Source: Chlorobiota bacterium
GTDB taxonomy: Bacteria > Bacteroidota > Bacteroidia > Bacteroidales > B39-G9
DNA: 6,516 nt
Direction: 5' to 3'
Assembly: GCA_030632095.1 (NCBI GenBank)
Contig: DAOVJU010000204.1
Location: 1-6,516, forward strand
Shown in pieces: positions 1-6,150 of the stretch. How positions within the stretch are numbered: the first letter of the stretch is position 1; each line of letters starts with the position of its first letter. Below the pieces are notes generated by a model. It saw nothing but the letters and a program-made list of their open reading frames with translations. It was not told where the DNA came from and did not search any database. The position numbers were made by a program, and so were the translations under genes.

Positions 1-1
1 G

Positions 2-1075
2 GCTGAGAAAAACAGGATTATTTATGAGGTGAAAAAGTATTTTTTCATAGTTTTTTATCTCAGGAAAATCCGCACGGTTATTTCAAATACGGAGGTGCAG
101 GTTGCCAAAGCCCGGGGAAGCGCTCTTAAAACAGAGATGGAATTGCAGTTGAAAAGGGAAGGGTTGAATATAGATATGGAGTTAAACAGGATTCTTCACA
201 AACTTAATTCTCTGGTTTCAGCGGAGTTTATTGAGAGCGAGAGTATTTCCGACGGGGTTAAGATTGACGAGACCGTTTTCAGCGAGAAACTTACAAAACT
301 TATTTTAATAAACTCAGCAGAAAAAATAAGCTTAATAAATTGCTTAACCAGTGAAAAATACTGTTGCGAGCGCCTTACCGATAAACAAAAAAAGGGCACT
401 GAAAAACTCTTTGCAATGGCGGTTATGAAAAAGTCAGGCATTAAAGATGTTTCCCTGGAATTTGACAAAAAAAATTCAACCTGTTTTACCGGTGCTAAAG
501 ATATAGTTATTTCGTGGAAAGCCGATACATCCATTGCAGGCATCAAATTAATTGACATGACTGAAATAGAAATTATCTGGGAAAGCCCTGATTATGAGTT
601 AAATGAATTTAATGCTGAAGCCCTTTCCAATGATTTAAAGAACAAATTCATAAACGATCATTCATATCAATTAAATATTGAAATGCATAGTAGTTCAACA
701 TTTGCGATAGAAACTAAATATACCTTCGATTTTAATATTAAACCACTGGCTTTTACGAATAATGAATACTATTTCCCTTCAGTTGAATCAATAGATATTA
801 GCTGGAATGCAAATGAACAAGTTGAAAAAGTTATGCTTCGAGAATTATACGCTGAAGCCAATCTTTGGGAAAGTAGTGAAATACAAGTTGAGAATTTTAA
901 TTTACCACAAATTCTGGCACAAAATGGTTTAAAACTAGTTTCAGGAACTGATTACGAAATTGTAGTACAACTTGCAAATCATGAACTTCTTCAACAAGAA
1001 TATTCATACCCTTTTTCGATTCTTTTAGATGAAGATGAATCTGAAGAAATGAAATTATTACTCGAAGGGCTTTAG
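2..1075 (+). CDS. Unrecognised protein, 5'-truncated by window edge; helical N-half and two similar beta-rich modules
   Basis: I do not recognise this family. The frame is open to the left edge: codons from position 2 read AEKNRIIYE before a GTG at 29. The gene therefore probably begins outside the window, and the GTG is only a fallback start. Numbering from that GTG, residues 1-140 are charged and mostly helix-like, with a short hydrophobic patch (YFFIVFYL, 4-11) too short for a secure membrane segment. Residues 155-220 and 253-316 look like two copies of one beta-rich module: each has an I-x-I-S-W strand, then about 20 residues later LWES or IWES, then an acidic ENF/NEF stretch. A beta-sandwich (Ig/FN3-like) fold is an inference. 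The tail is acidic (DEDESEE). The first ~250 bases are richer in G and C at codon ends than the rest. The stop is TAG at 1073-1075, and the next gene belongs to a mobile element, so neighbours say nothing about function. Confidence 0.7.
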   Translation, partial: AEKNRIIYEVKKYFFIVFYLRKIRTVISNTEVQVAKARGSALKTEMELQLKREGLNIDMELNRILHKLNSLVSAEFIESESISDGVKIDETVFSEKLTKLILINSAEKISLINCLTSEKYCCERLTDKQKKGTEKLFAMAVMKKSGIKDVSLEFDKKNSTCFTGAKDIVISWKADTSIAGIKLIDMTEIEIIWESPDYELNEFNAEALSNDLKNKFINDHSYQLNIEMHSSSTFAIETKYTFDFNIKPLAFTNNEYYFPSVESIDISWNANEQVEKVMLRELYAEANLWESSEIQVENFNLPQILAQNGLKLVSGTDYEIVVQLANHELLQQEYSYPFSILLDEDESEEMKLLLEGL

Positions 1076-1118
1076 GGAAAGATGATTTTTGATTTTTGAT
1101 TTATTATTTTAGAGTTCT

Positions 1119-1146
1119 CGCCCTTGTTGGTGTTATCACCAACAAG
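1119..1146. repeat. Left REP-like palindrome of the transposase unit
   Basis: The arms CTTGTTGGTG (1123-1132) and CACCAACAAG (1137-1146) are perfect reverse complements around a TTAT loop. The preceding CGCC is shared with the outer edge of the right palindrome in inverted orientation. It lies 47 bases after the upstream gene's stop and about 50 bases before the transposase ATG, so it could also act as a hairpin in either transcript. Confidence 0.85.
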
Positions 1147-1197
1147 AATTGTCATGAATTAACAAAATTCTTTATTTTTATATCAGAATCTATCCTT

Positions 1198-1290
1198 ATG
1201 AATTACATGCAATTTTACACGGCAACAATTTTTCAATGGCAGCATCTTTTAAATAATAATGTAAACAGAAAGATAATTCTTGAGCCTTAG
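1198..1290 (+). pseudogene. RAYT transposase, N-terminal fragment (frame-disrupted)
   Basis: ATG at 1198 opens MNYMQFYTATIFQWQHLL, the typical first strand of RAYT/Transposase_17 proteins (a short FTAT-like strand followed by WxHLL). The frame ends at TAG 1288-1290 after IILEP. The next expected residues, SLRYLV, continue immediately in the frame one base ahead (1283 onward, inside the following entry). Joined by a frameshift around GAGCCTTAG, the two pieces give about 171 residues, close to the usual size of this family. The same frame is open from 1096, but that upstream part crosses the left palindrome and does not look like transposase, so 1198 is the better start. Confidence 0.7.
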
Positions 1291-1711
1291 ATATCTTGTA
1301 AATGCAAAAAAGATCAAATTATATGCCTATGTAATAATGCCAAATCATATCCATTTAATCTGGAAGGTTGAAGAAAATTATAAGCAATCCGATATTCAGC
1401 GTGATTTTATGAAGTTTACAGCCCAGCAAATTAAACTGGAAATGGAAAAAAAGAATGATAAACAATTAGAATCGTTTAAGGTAAATAAGAAAGACCGTAA
1501 ATATCAAATTTGGGAAAGAAATCCATTATCAGTTGATTTATATTCGCGTGAGGTACTTGAGCAGAAATTAGATTATATCCATAATAATCCAAAAGTTGAA
1601 AAATGGAAATTGGTTAAAGATGATAGTTTTTATGAATATTCAAGTGAGGAGTTTTATGAAGCAGAGGTTGATAAATTAGGTATACTAACGTATTATATGG
1701 ATGATTTATAA
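1280..1711 (+). CDS. REP-associated tyrosine transposase (IS200-like, Y1 HUH), catalytic part
   Basis: This fragment carries the catalytic core of a Transposase_17 family protein, which nicks and joins single-stranded DNA at hairpins through a tyrosine-DNA intermediate. The HUH metal-binding motif is MPNHIHLIW (His23 and His25 of this 143-residue frame). The nucleophile is Tyr99 in KLDYIHNNP, the family's hallmark second motif. The YSSEEFY segment near 120-126 matches the usual YSS ending. The only start in this frame is TTG at 1280, inside the upstream N-terminal fragment, so independent initiation is doubtful. The real gene most likely began at 1198 and suffered a 2-base loss or 1-base gain near 1283-1287. 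Codon use is AT-rich like its surroundings. The palindromes on both sides are its likely substrates. Family assignment is secure; whether the protein is made is not. Confidence 0.85.
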   Translation: MSLRYLVNAKKIKLYAYVIMPNHIHLIWKVEENYKQSDIQRDFMKFTAQQIKLEMEKKNDKQLESFKVNKKDRKYQIWERNPLSVDLYSREVLEQKLDYIHNNPKVEKWKLVKDDSFYEYSSEEFYEAEVDKLGILTYYMDDL

Positions 1712-1739
1712 AATAGTTTACAAAATCGTTCTTTATTAA

Positions 1740-1787
1740 CCTGTTGGTGATAATTATTCCCTGTTGGTGATAACACCAACAGGGGCG
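1740..1787. repeat. Right REP-like palindrome plus a half-site repeat
   Basis: CCCTGTTGGTG (1759-1769) and CACCAACAGGG (1774-1784) form an 11-bp perfect stem around an ATAA loop. The core is the reverse complement of the left palindrome. A 14-base copy of its left arm and loop, CCTGTTGGTGATAA, also occurs at 1740-1753, exactly 20 bases before the same string at 1760-1773. The right palindrome therefore appears as one full copy plus one truncated copy. It lies between two convergent genes (stops at 1711 and 1883); no T-tract follows it on either strand, so it is not a standard terminator. Confidence 0.85.
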
Positions 1788-1882
1788 GAAGTGAAGTGAT
1801 TCTTTTGCATGAGTTCCTGGGTCTCCACTTCGTTTTGTCCGGGATGAGGTACTTTTTTGTCTTCGGGACTTCAAACTTGAAA
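1788..1882. repeat. Possible degenerate dispersed repeat between convergent genes
   Basis: This gap is less AT-rich than its surroundings and carries TTCCTGGGTCTCCACTTCG and GTCCGGGATGAGG, phrases typical of dispersed intergenic repeats in many bacteria. GAAGTG (1793-1798) pairs with CACTTC (1826-1831). GGGATGAG (1841-1848) pairs with CTCATCCC (1890-1897), which overlaps the last codons of the phosphatase gene. No coding potential was seen. The repeat call rests on general resemblance and would need copies elsewhere in the genome. Confidence 0.35.
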
Positions 1883-4528
1883 CTAAACTCTCATCCCAAT
1901 AACCAGAATATCATCAATTTGCAAACAATCCCCTTTCCATTTTTCAATGGTTTCGTCCAGGATTTCTTTTTGGTCAAACATATTTCTCTCCTGCAAATTT
2001 ATTAGTAGTTCTCTAAATTGTTTACGATTGAATTTTTTCTCACCTGGCCCGCCAAACTGATCTACATAACCATCTGAAAAAATATAAAACGAATCATTCC
2101 TTTCCAATTTGAGTAAATTGTTTGTAAATGGCTCTCCTGATTTCAAGCTCACTCCAATAGGCATTCTGTCTGCTTTTATTTCATAAAGTCCCAGCTTTCC
2201 ATTTTCATCTACAATAAGGCTTTCCAAGTTTCGGGGATTCGGAAGTTTCTTACTACGTATTATATAAAGTGAATTATAAGCTCCAGAAAATTGTAGTTCC
2301 ATTTGTTCAAAATCAAAAATACACAAAGACAAATCCATACCATCTTTTCTTTCTCTTTCTTCTTTCGATTGATGTAATGATGTAATAATATGTTTCCTTA
2401 ATTCTATTATGATTTCATTGGCAGGTAATTCGCCAAACTTACTCATTATCTCATTCAGAAATGTTACTCCCAGCATACTCATAAAAGCACCTGGTACACC
2501 ATGACCAGTACAATCAGCAGCTACAACAATGGTTTTATTATTAATTGTAGTCATCCAGTAAAAATCACCGCTTACAATGTCTCTTGGCTTATACAAAATG
2601 AAATGCTCTGAAAACTTATCTTTAAGAAAATCGATTGGAGGAAGAACAGCAGTTTGAATATTTTTTGCATACGTAATACTATCTGTAATATCCTGTTTTT
2701 GTCTCCTTATTTCCTCGTTTTGCTTTGCAAGCAGCGTATTTGCCTTCTTCTTCTCGTGATATCTTCGATAAATAATAAATGCTAATAATACAATAAGAAT
2801 TATTCCTGTAGTGAGCGAAAGCAGAAAAATATTCTTTCTGGCTATTTCAGCCTTTTGTAAAGCTTGTTCTTTTGTTAATAATTTTATTTCGGCTTCTTTC
2901 TTTTCTGTCTTATATTTTGTTTCAAGTTCGGCAATTTGCTTTCTCGATTCTTCATTAAATATAGTATCTTTTATAATTGAATATGAGATGTAATAATCAA
3001 GCGCCTTTTCACAATTGCCAGTAGACTGATAAACCTCAGATATATTTTTATAATTACTCTTTAATAAATTTCTCAAATTTATTTTTTTAGCTAGTGCCAG
3101 GCTTTGCATGTAATAATCAAAAGCTTTAGTGAACTTTTCCTGGTTTTTATATAATGTACCAATATTTTGTAATGATATTGCAACTCCCTTTTCGTTTCCT
3201 AATAGCTTTTCAATTTCCAACGATTTATTATAATATTCAATAGCTTTGTTATAGTCTTCCTTAATTTCGTATAATAATCCTAAATTATGAATGGTAATGG
3301 CCATTCCTTCATTATCTTCCATGGCTTCATTAATATCTAAAGCTTCATTATAATAAACAAGTGCACTGTCAAATTCACCTTTAATTTCAAATATATTTCC
3401 AATACTATTCAATGAATTTGACAAACTTTTTATATTACCGGTTTCCCTGTTTAATTTGAGTGCATCAGTATAATAAGTCAGAGCCAGTTCATATTCCCCA
3501 AGATCGCTATATATAACCCCAATGCTGTACAATGATGATGCAATCCCATCTTTATTTGCCAATTCCTCATAAATCTTTAAAACCTGCTGATGAAAGGATA
3601 AAGATTTTTCAAAATCACCAACATCATAATATATATTACCAAAGCTGCTTAAAGATATTGCCATTCCTGAAATATCGCCTGTTTCCTGGCTCATTTCCAA
3701 GGCTTTCTGAAAAAACTCAATGGCATCGTAATAGTTTCCTAAGCTATAATAAATTAGCCCGATATTAATTCCTGATTTAATTATTGCAGGCTTAAATATA
3801 ATATCATTACTGAGTTTGTATGCTTCTGAATAATAATCAAGCGCTTTGGTGTTATCACCCATACTTTCGAGCGCGTTACCCAGGTTAATAAGTGCATTTG
3901 CAACATCTTTAATATTTCCTGATGCTTTTTTAATTTCCAGTGCTTTATCATAATATTCATATGCCTTTTCATTTTTACCTTTAAACAAATGCAGATTTCC
4001 CAGGTTATTGTATGTATTGGCAATACCATCTTCATCTTTTAATTGCTGATAAAGATTTAAAGATTTCTCATATTTTTCTGACGCAATGTCATATTCACTC
4101 CTGAACATATGAATTATCCCGATAGCATTTAATGCATTTGCACTTCCCTGCATGTATTCGTTTTTATTTGAAATAGATAATGACTTGTTATAATTATCCA
4201 ATGCTGTTGAATATTCATATTGATAGAAATATGCATCTGCAATACGGTAATATGAATCAGCTTGCCCCTGCTTATATTTATACTCCTCCGATAAAACAAG
4301 TGCCTGGTTAGCATAAAATAAACATGAATCAAAATTAGACTGTGAATAAGCTTTTGAAATCTTATTTATCAATTTAACTTTATCGTTATTCCTTTTACCC
4401 GGCACTAAGTTTTTTAAACTATCAATATTTTCATTGCTAAATACCTGTAACGAAAAAGCCAGGAATAATTTTATTAAAAAAATACTCTGTTTTTTATTTA
4501 TTTTTGAAGCCAATTTAATGTCTGTCAA
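1883..4528 (-). CDS. TPR sensor protein with C-terminal SpoIIE/PP2C-type serine phosphatase domain
   Basis: This is a membrane signalling protein that probably dephosphorylates a Ser/Thr-phosphorylated partner, such as an anti-anti-sigma-like protein, in response to something bound outside the cytoplasm. Residues 12-31 form a signal peptide-like hydrophobic stretch. Residues ~50-520 hold about eleven TPR units with an exact 40-residue period (YYxKALEI and GxxYxxxGxxxxAL patterns). A charged helical stretch (525-565) precedes one transmembrane helix (567-587), then a basic, coiled-coil-like linker (590-625). The SpoIIE domain occupies ~630-881, with SGDFYW (653-658), ADCTGHGVPGAF (671-682), DGMDLSL (729-735), SGAYNSLY (748-755), FSDG (817-820) and a terminal DD pair (872-873). 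The acidic residues of the PP2C metal site thus appear intact. The start is a TTG at 4528; another TTG lies five codons in, and no ATG occurs until residue 126, well after the signal peptide. No sigma/anti-sigma gene or response regulator is adjacent, so the partner is unknown. Confidence 0.93.
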   Translation of the reverse strand: MTDIKLASKINKKQSIFLIKLFLAFSLQVFSNENIDSLKNLVPGKRNNDKVKLINKISKAYSQSNFDSCLFYANQALVLSEEYKYKQGQADSYYRIADAYFYQYEYSTALDNYNKSLSISNKNEYMQGSANALNAIGIIHMFRSEYDIASEKYEKSLNLYQQLKDEDGIANTYNNLGNLHLFKGKNEKAYEYYDKALEIKKASGNIKDVANALINLGNALESMGDNTKALDYYSEAYKLSNDIIFKPAIIKSGINIGLIYYSLGNYYDAIEFFQKALEMSQETGDISGMAISLSSFGNIYYDVGDFEKSLSFHQQVLKIYEELANKDGIASSLYSIGVIYSDLGEYELALTYYTDALKLNRETGNIKSLSNSLNSIGNIFEIKGEFDSALVYYNEALDINEAMEDNEGMAITIHNLGLLYEIKEDYNKAIEYYNKSLEIEKLLGNEKGVAISLQNIGTLYKNQEKFTKAFDYYMQSLALAKKINLRNLLKSNYKNISEVYQSTGNCEKALDYYISYSIIKDTIFNEESRKQIAELETKYKTEKKEAEIKLLTKEQALQKAEIARKNIFLLSLTTGIILIVLLAFIIYRRYHEKKKANTLLAKQNEEIRRQKQDITDSITYAKNIQTAVLPPIDFLKDKFSEHFILYKPRDIVSGDFYWMTTINNKTIVVAADCTGHGVPGAFMSMLGVTFLNEIMSKFGELPANEIIIELRKHIITSLHQSKEERERKDGMDLSLCIFDFEQMELQFSGAYNSLYIIRSKKLPNPRNLESLIVDENGKLGLYEIKADRMPIGVSLKSGEPFTNNLLKLERNDSFYIFSDGYVDQFGGPGEKKFNRKQFRELLINLQERNMFDQKEILDETIEKWKGDCLQIDDILVIGMRV

Positions 4529-4544
4529 TAAAATCTGTCGTTCC

Positions 4545-4627
4545 CGTCATTGCGAAAAGGAACGACAAAGCAATCCTTTGCTAATCAGTAGATTGCTTCT
4601 TCTTCCTTCGTCGTCGTTGCAATGATG
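4545..4627. repeat. 83-bp imperfect dispersed palindrome
   Basis: The left arm starts CGTCATTGCGAAAAGGAACG and ends AAGCAATC; the right arm starts GATTGCTTCTTCTTCC and ends GTTGCAATGATG. They are imperfect reverse complements and could fold into one long hairpin. Sequences of the GTCATTGCGA...GAAGCAATC type are a known class of dispersed intergenic palindrome in several bacterial groups. The element ends 16 bases from the TTG start of the phosphatase gene, so it would lie in its leader or promoter. Confidence 0.75.
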
Positions 4628-4700
4628 TGCTACTTTATAGTCCCTCAGCATTGGGCAATTTAGCCCCAAGAAAAGTAACTGAAAAAAAAGTAGTTACATA

Positions 4701-4713
4701 AGAGACAGTCTCT
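4701..4713. promoter_or_regulatory. Short palindrome AGAGAC-A-GTCTCT, possible operator
   Basis: A perfect 6-bp inverted repeat with a one-base centre sits mid-way in the divergent intergenic region. Its size would fit a dimeric regulator site, but no second copy was seen and a 13-bp palindrome can arise by chance. Confidence 0.25.
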
Positions 4714-4825
4714 ATTTATATGCTATTTATAAAATACGATATACCATAAATTTAAAGAAAATATAGTATATAATTTGAAATATAAATAAAAAACTCAACT
4801 TCTTTGAAATATGAACTTATTGCAT

Positions 4826-4858
4826 TTAACAAAAATTAACAAAGTCGAAATTTGTTAA
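4826..4858. promoter_or_regulatory. Three TTAACAAA half-sites, probable operator for the DUF1573 gene
   Basis: TTAACAAA occurs at 4826-4833 and again at 4836-4843, exactly 10 bases (about one helical turn) apart. Its reverse complement TTTGTTAA lies at 4851-4858. The last two make an 8-bp perfect inverted repeat with a 7-base spacer. The group ends 24 bases before the -7 box, centring the inverted repeat near -50 relative to the inferred start of transcription, a position that suits an activator. The regulator is unknown, and AT-rich composition raises the chance of coincidence. Confidence 0.4.
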
Positions 4859-4882
4859 CAGCAATGACGGTATAAAAAATAT

Positions 4883-4890
4883 TACTTTTG
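4883..4890 (+). promoter_or_regulatory. Bacteroidota-type -7 box (TAnnTTTG) of the DUF1573 gene
   Basis: TACTTTTG is an exact match to the TAnnTTTG element recognised by the primary sigma factor in Bacteroidota. Transcription would start near 4897, giving a leader of about 30 bases before the ATG at 4927. The expected -33 TTTG about 19-21 bases upstream is not present. The nearest TTTG (4851-4854) is 28 bases away, which suggests dependence on an activator. Confidence 0.55.
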
Positions 4891-4926
4891 TAACTAATCA
4901 GGAAGTTTAATTAAAATTAGAAAACA

Positions 4927-6042
4927 ATGAAAAGGTTTTTATTTAGTATAACTACAATTTTGTTAGCCCTTACTATCTCGTTTGGCCAGCAAATGAACGC
5001 GAATGTAAGTTTTGAAAAATTGCATCATGATTATGGACAAATAAATGAGGAAAAGGGCCCTGCAGATTATAAATTTGTTTTTACCAATACAGGTGATAAA
5101 CCATTATTAATAAAAAATGTAAAACCATCTTGTGGTTGTACAACTTCTGATTATACAAAACAACCTGTTCCTCCAGGACAAAAAGGATTTGTAACAGCAA
5201 GGTATGAGCCTAAAAACCGGCCCGGTAGATTTAATAAATCAATCTCAGTTTATACCAATAGCGATAATCAGAAAACACTGCTTCGAATTAGTGGAGAGGT
5301 TATACCACGGCCAAAAACAATTGAAGACCTGTTCCCATTTGCCATGAACAGGATCAGGCTTGCGGAAAATGCAGCATTTACAAAAGTTTTAAATACAGCG
5401 GTGAAAACTAAGGAAATAGAATTTATTAATGTTTCTGAAGAACCTGTTAAAATAGAATTTGATAAAATTCCAGCATATATTACTTTGAAGGTTATACCAT
5501 CAACTATTAAGCCTGGTGAAAAAGGAAAAATAAATATACGTTTTGACGCTACAAAGGTTAACGACTTTGGCTTTATCTATCAAAAAATAATAGTTAAAGA
5601 AAATGGTGAAATTAATAACAAAAACTATTTAAAGATAAGTGCTCATGTTTATGAAGATTTTTCTCATTTAACTGAAGAAGAATTAGCAAATGCACCTGTA
5701 ACTTCATTTGATAAAAGAATATATAATTTTGGTATAATTAAACAAGGAGAATTGGCGAAAACAACTTTTGTATTAAAAAACACCGGAAAAAGTGATTTGA
5801 TTATTAGAAAAACTAAAGCTACTTGTGGCTGTACCATTGTTCAACCAGAGAAGAAAGTCATTAAACCAGGGGAAACAACTGTTATTAAAGCAACATTTAA
5901 TTCAAGAGGAAGAAAAGGAAAACAAACAAAAAATATTACTGTTACAACAAATGATCCTAATAACCCGGTAACAACCTTAAAGATAACAGGAACTGTTAAC
6001 TTAACTGCAGAACAAAAGCAAAAACTAGAAGATACAAAATAG
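4927..6042 (+). CDS. Secreted DUF1573 protein with three Ig-like modules
   Basis: This 371-residue exported protein belongs to the DUF1573 family, which is abundant in Bacteroidota and of unproven function; the modules are thought to be beta-sandwiches related to ASPM/SPD-2/Hydin or MSP folds. Residues 1-21 are a signal peptide (MKRFLF, hydrophobic core, SFGQ; likely cleavage after Gly20). Module 1 (about 27-127) has HHDYGQI, FVFTNTGDKPLLI, the hallmark SCGCT (68-72) and a PPGQKG turn. Module 2 (about 160-241) keeps the INVSEEP and KPGEKG features but has no CGC motif. Module 3 (about 260-357) repeats the full pattern with YNFGIIKQGE, FVLKNTGKSDL, TCGCT (299-303) and KPGETT. The tail is short and charged. 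No lipobox or type IX sorting domain was seen, so it is probably periplasmic. It starts at ATG 4927 behind an A-rich leader without a Shine-Dalgarno in the right place, as is normal for the phylum. It appears to be a single-gene transcript. Confidence 0.92.
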   Translation: MKRFLFSITTILLALTISFGQQMNANVSFEKLHHDYGQINEEKGPADYKFVFTNTGDKPLLIKNVKPSCGCTTSDYTKQPVPPGQKGFVTARYEPKNRPGRFNKSISVYTNSDNQKTLLRISGEVIPRPKTIEDLFPFAMNRIRLAENAAFTKVLNTAVKTKEIEFINVSEEPVKIEFDKIPAYITLKVIPSTIKPGEKGKINIRFDATKVNDFGFIYQKIIVKENGEINNKNYLKISAHVYEDFSHLTEEELANAPVTSFDKRIYNFGIIKQGELAKTTFVLKNTGKSDLIIRKTKATCGCTIVQPEKKVIKPGETTVIKATFNSRGRKGKQTKNITVTTNDPNNPVTTLKITGTVNLTAEQKQKLEDTK

Positions 6043-6150
6043 ACATCAGGTAAAACAAAATGAAGATGTAATGATTTGCTGTGGCAGAATTAGTACATGC
6101 GTATTCATGTTTACCGGGCAATGGAAAAATTTGAAAACAATTTTGAATAT

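Larger units (their letters stand above)
1119..1787 (+). mobile_element. RAYT/IS200-like element with palindromic inverted ends
   Basis: A 669-bp unit contains a single-strand-type (HUH, Y1) transposase gene bounded by two hairpin palindromes. Left end 1119-1144 and the reverse complement of right end 1762-1787 match over 26 bases with one mismatch, starting CGCCC and running into TGTTGGTGTTATCACCAACA. This arrangement matches REP-associated tyrosine transposases, which sit beside the extragenic palindromes they are thought to mobilise. The exact element boundaries are inferred from where the end similarity stops. No target duplication was seen, and none is expected for this transposase class. 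The transposase frame is interrupted, so this copy may be inactive. Confidence 0.75.
4529..4926. other. Divergent intergenic region (398 bp) with repeats and promoter
   Basis: This region separates the leftward phosphatase gene and the rightward DUF1573 gene and must hold both promoters. It contains, from the left, a dispersed palindrome (4545-4627), a 13-bp palindrome (4701-4713), a very AT-rich stretch without genes (about 4714-4820), and the TTAACAAA sites and -7 box of the DUF1573 promoter. I found no strict TAnnTTTG box on the minus strand for the phosphatase gene. Confidence 0.7.

Noticed and set aside
196..558. 120-codon open frame on the minus strand
   Set aside because: It lies entirely inside the left-edge gene on the opposite strand, and its protein shows no recognisable motifs.
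1084..1102. Short tandem run of GATTTTT
   Set aside because: Two and a half copies of a 7-mer in AT-rich spacer is a low-complexity run with no sign of function.
1096..1197. Upstream extension of the transposase N-terminal frame
   Set aside because: It translates the left palindrome and AT-rich spacer; the family-like sequence begins at the ATG at 1198.
1759..1784. Right palindrome as a bidirectional intrinsic terminator for the convergent genes
   Set aside because: The stem is strong but no T-tract follows it on either strand, and the left copy lies at a non-terminator position; a mobile-element end explains both.
1614..1874. 86-codon frame on the minus strand
   Set aside because: It translates the right palindrome, the possible repeat and the end of the transposase gene in reverse; no protein-like features.
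3000..4330. Repeated ATAATAATCAA-like strings about every 120 bases, considered as a CRISPR or tandem DNA array
   Set aside because: They encode the conserved DYYxKAL-type residues of successive TPR units and vary as coding sequence does.
3781..4332. Two minus-strand frames of 84 and 67 codons
   Set aside because: They are out-of-frame shadows of the TPR repeats; their regularity comes from the 120-base repeat period.
4434..4625. 63-codon plus-strand frame over the phosphatase start
   Set aside because: It translates the antisense of the signal peptide region and the dispersed palindrome.
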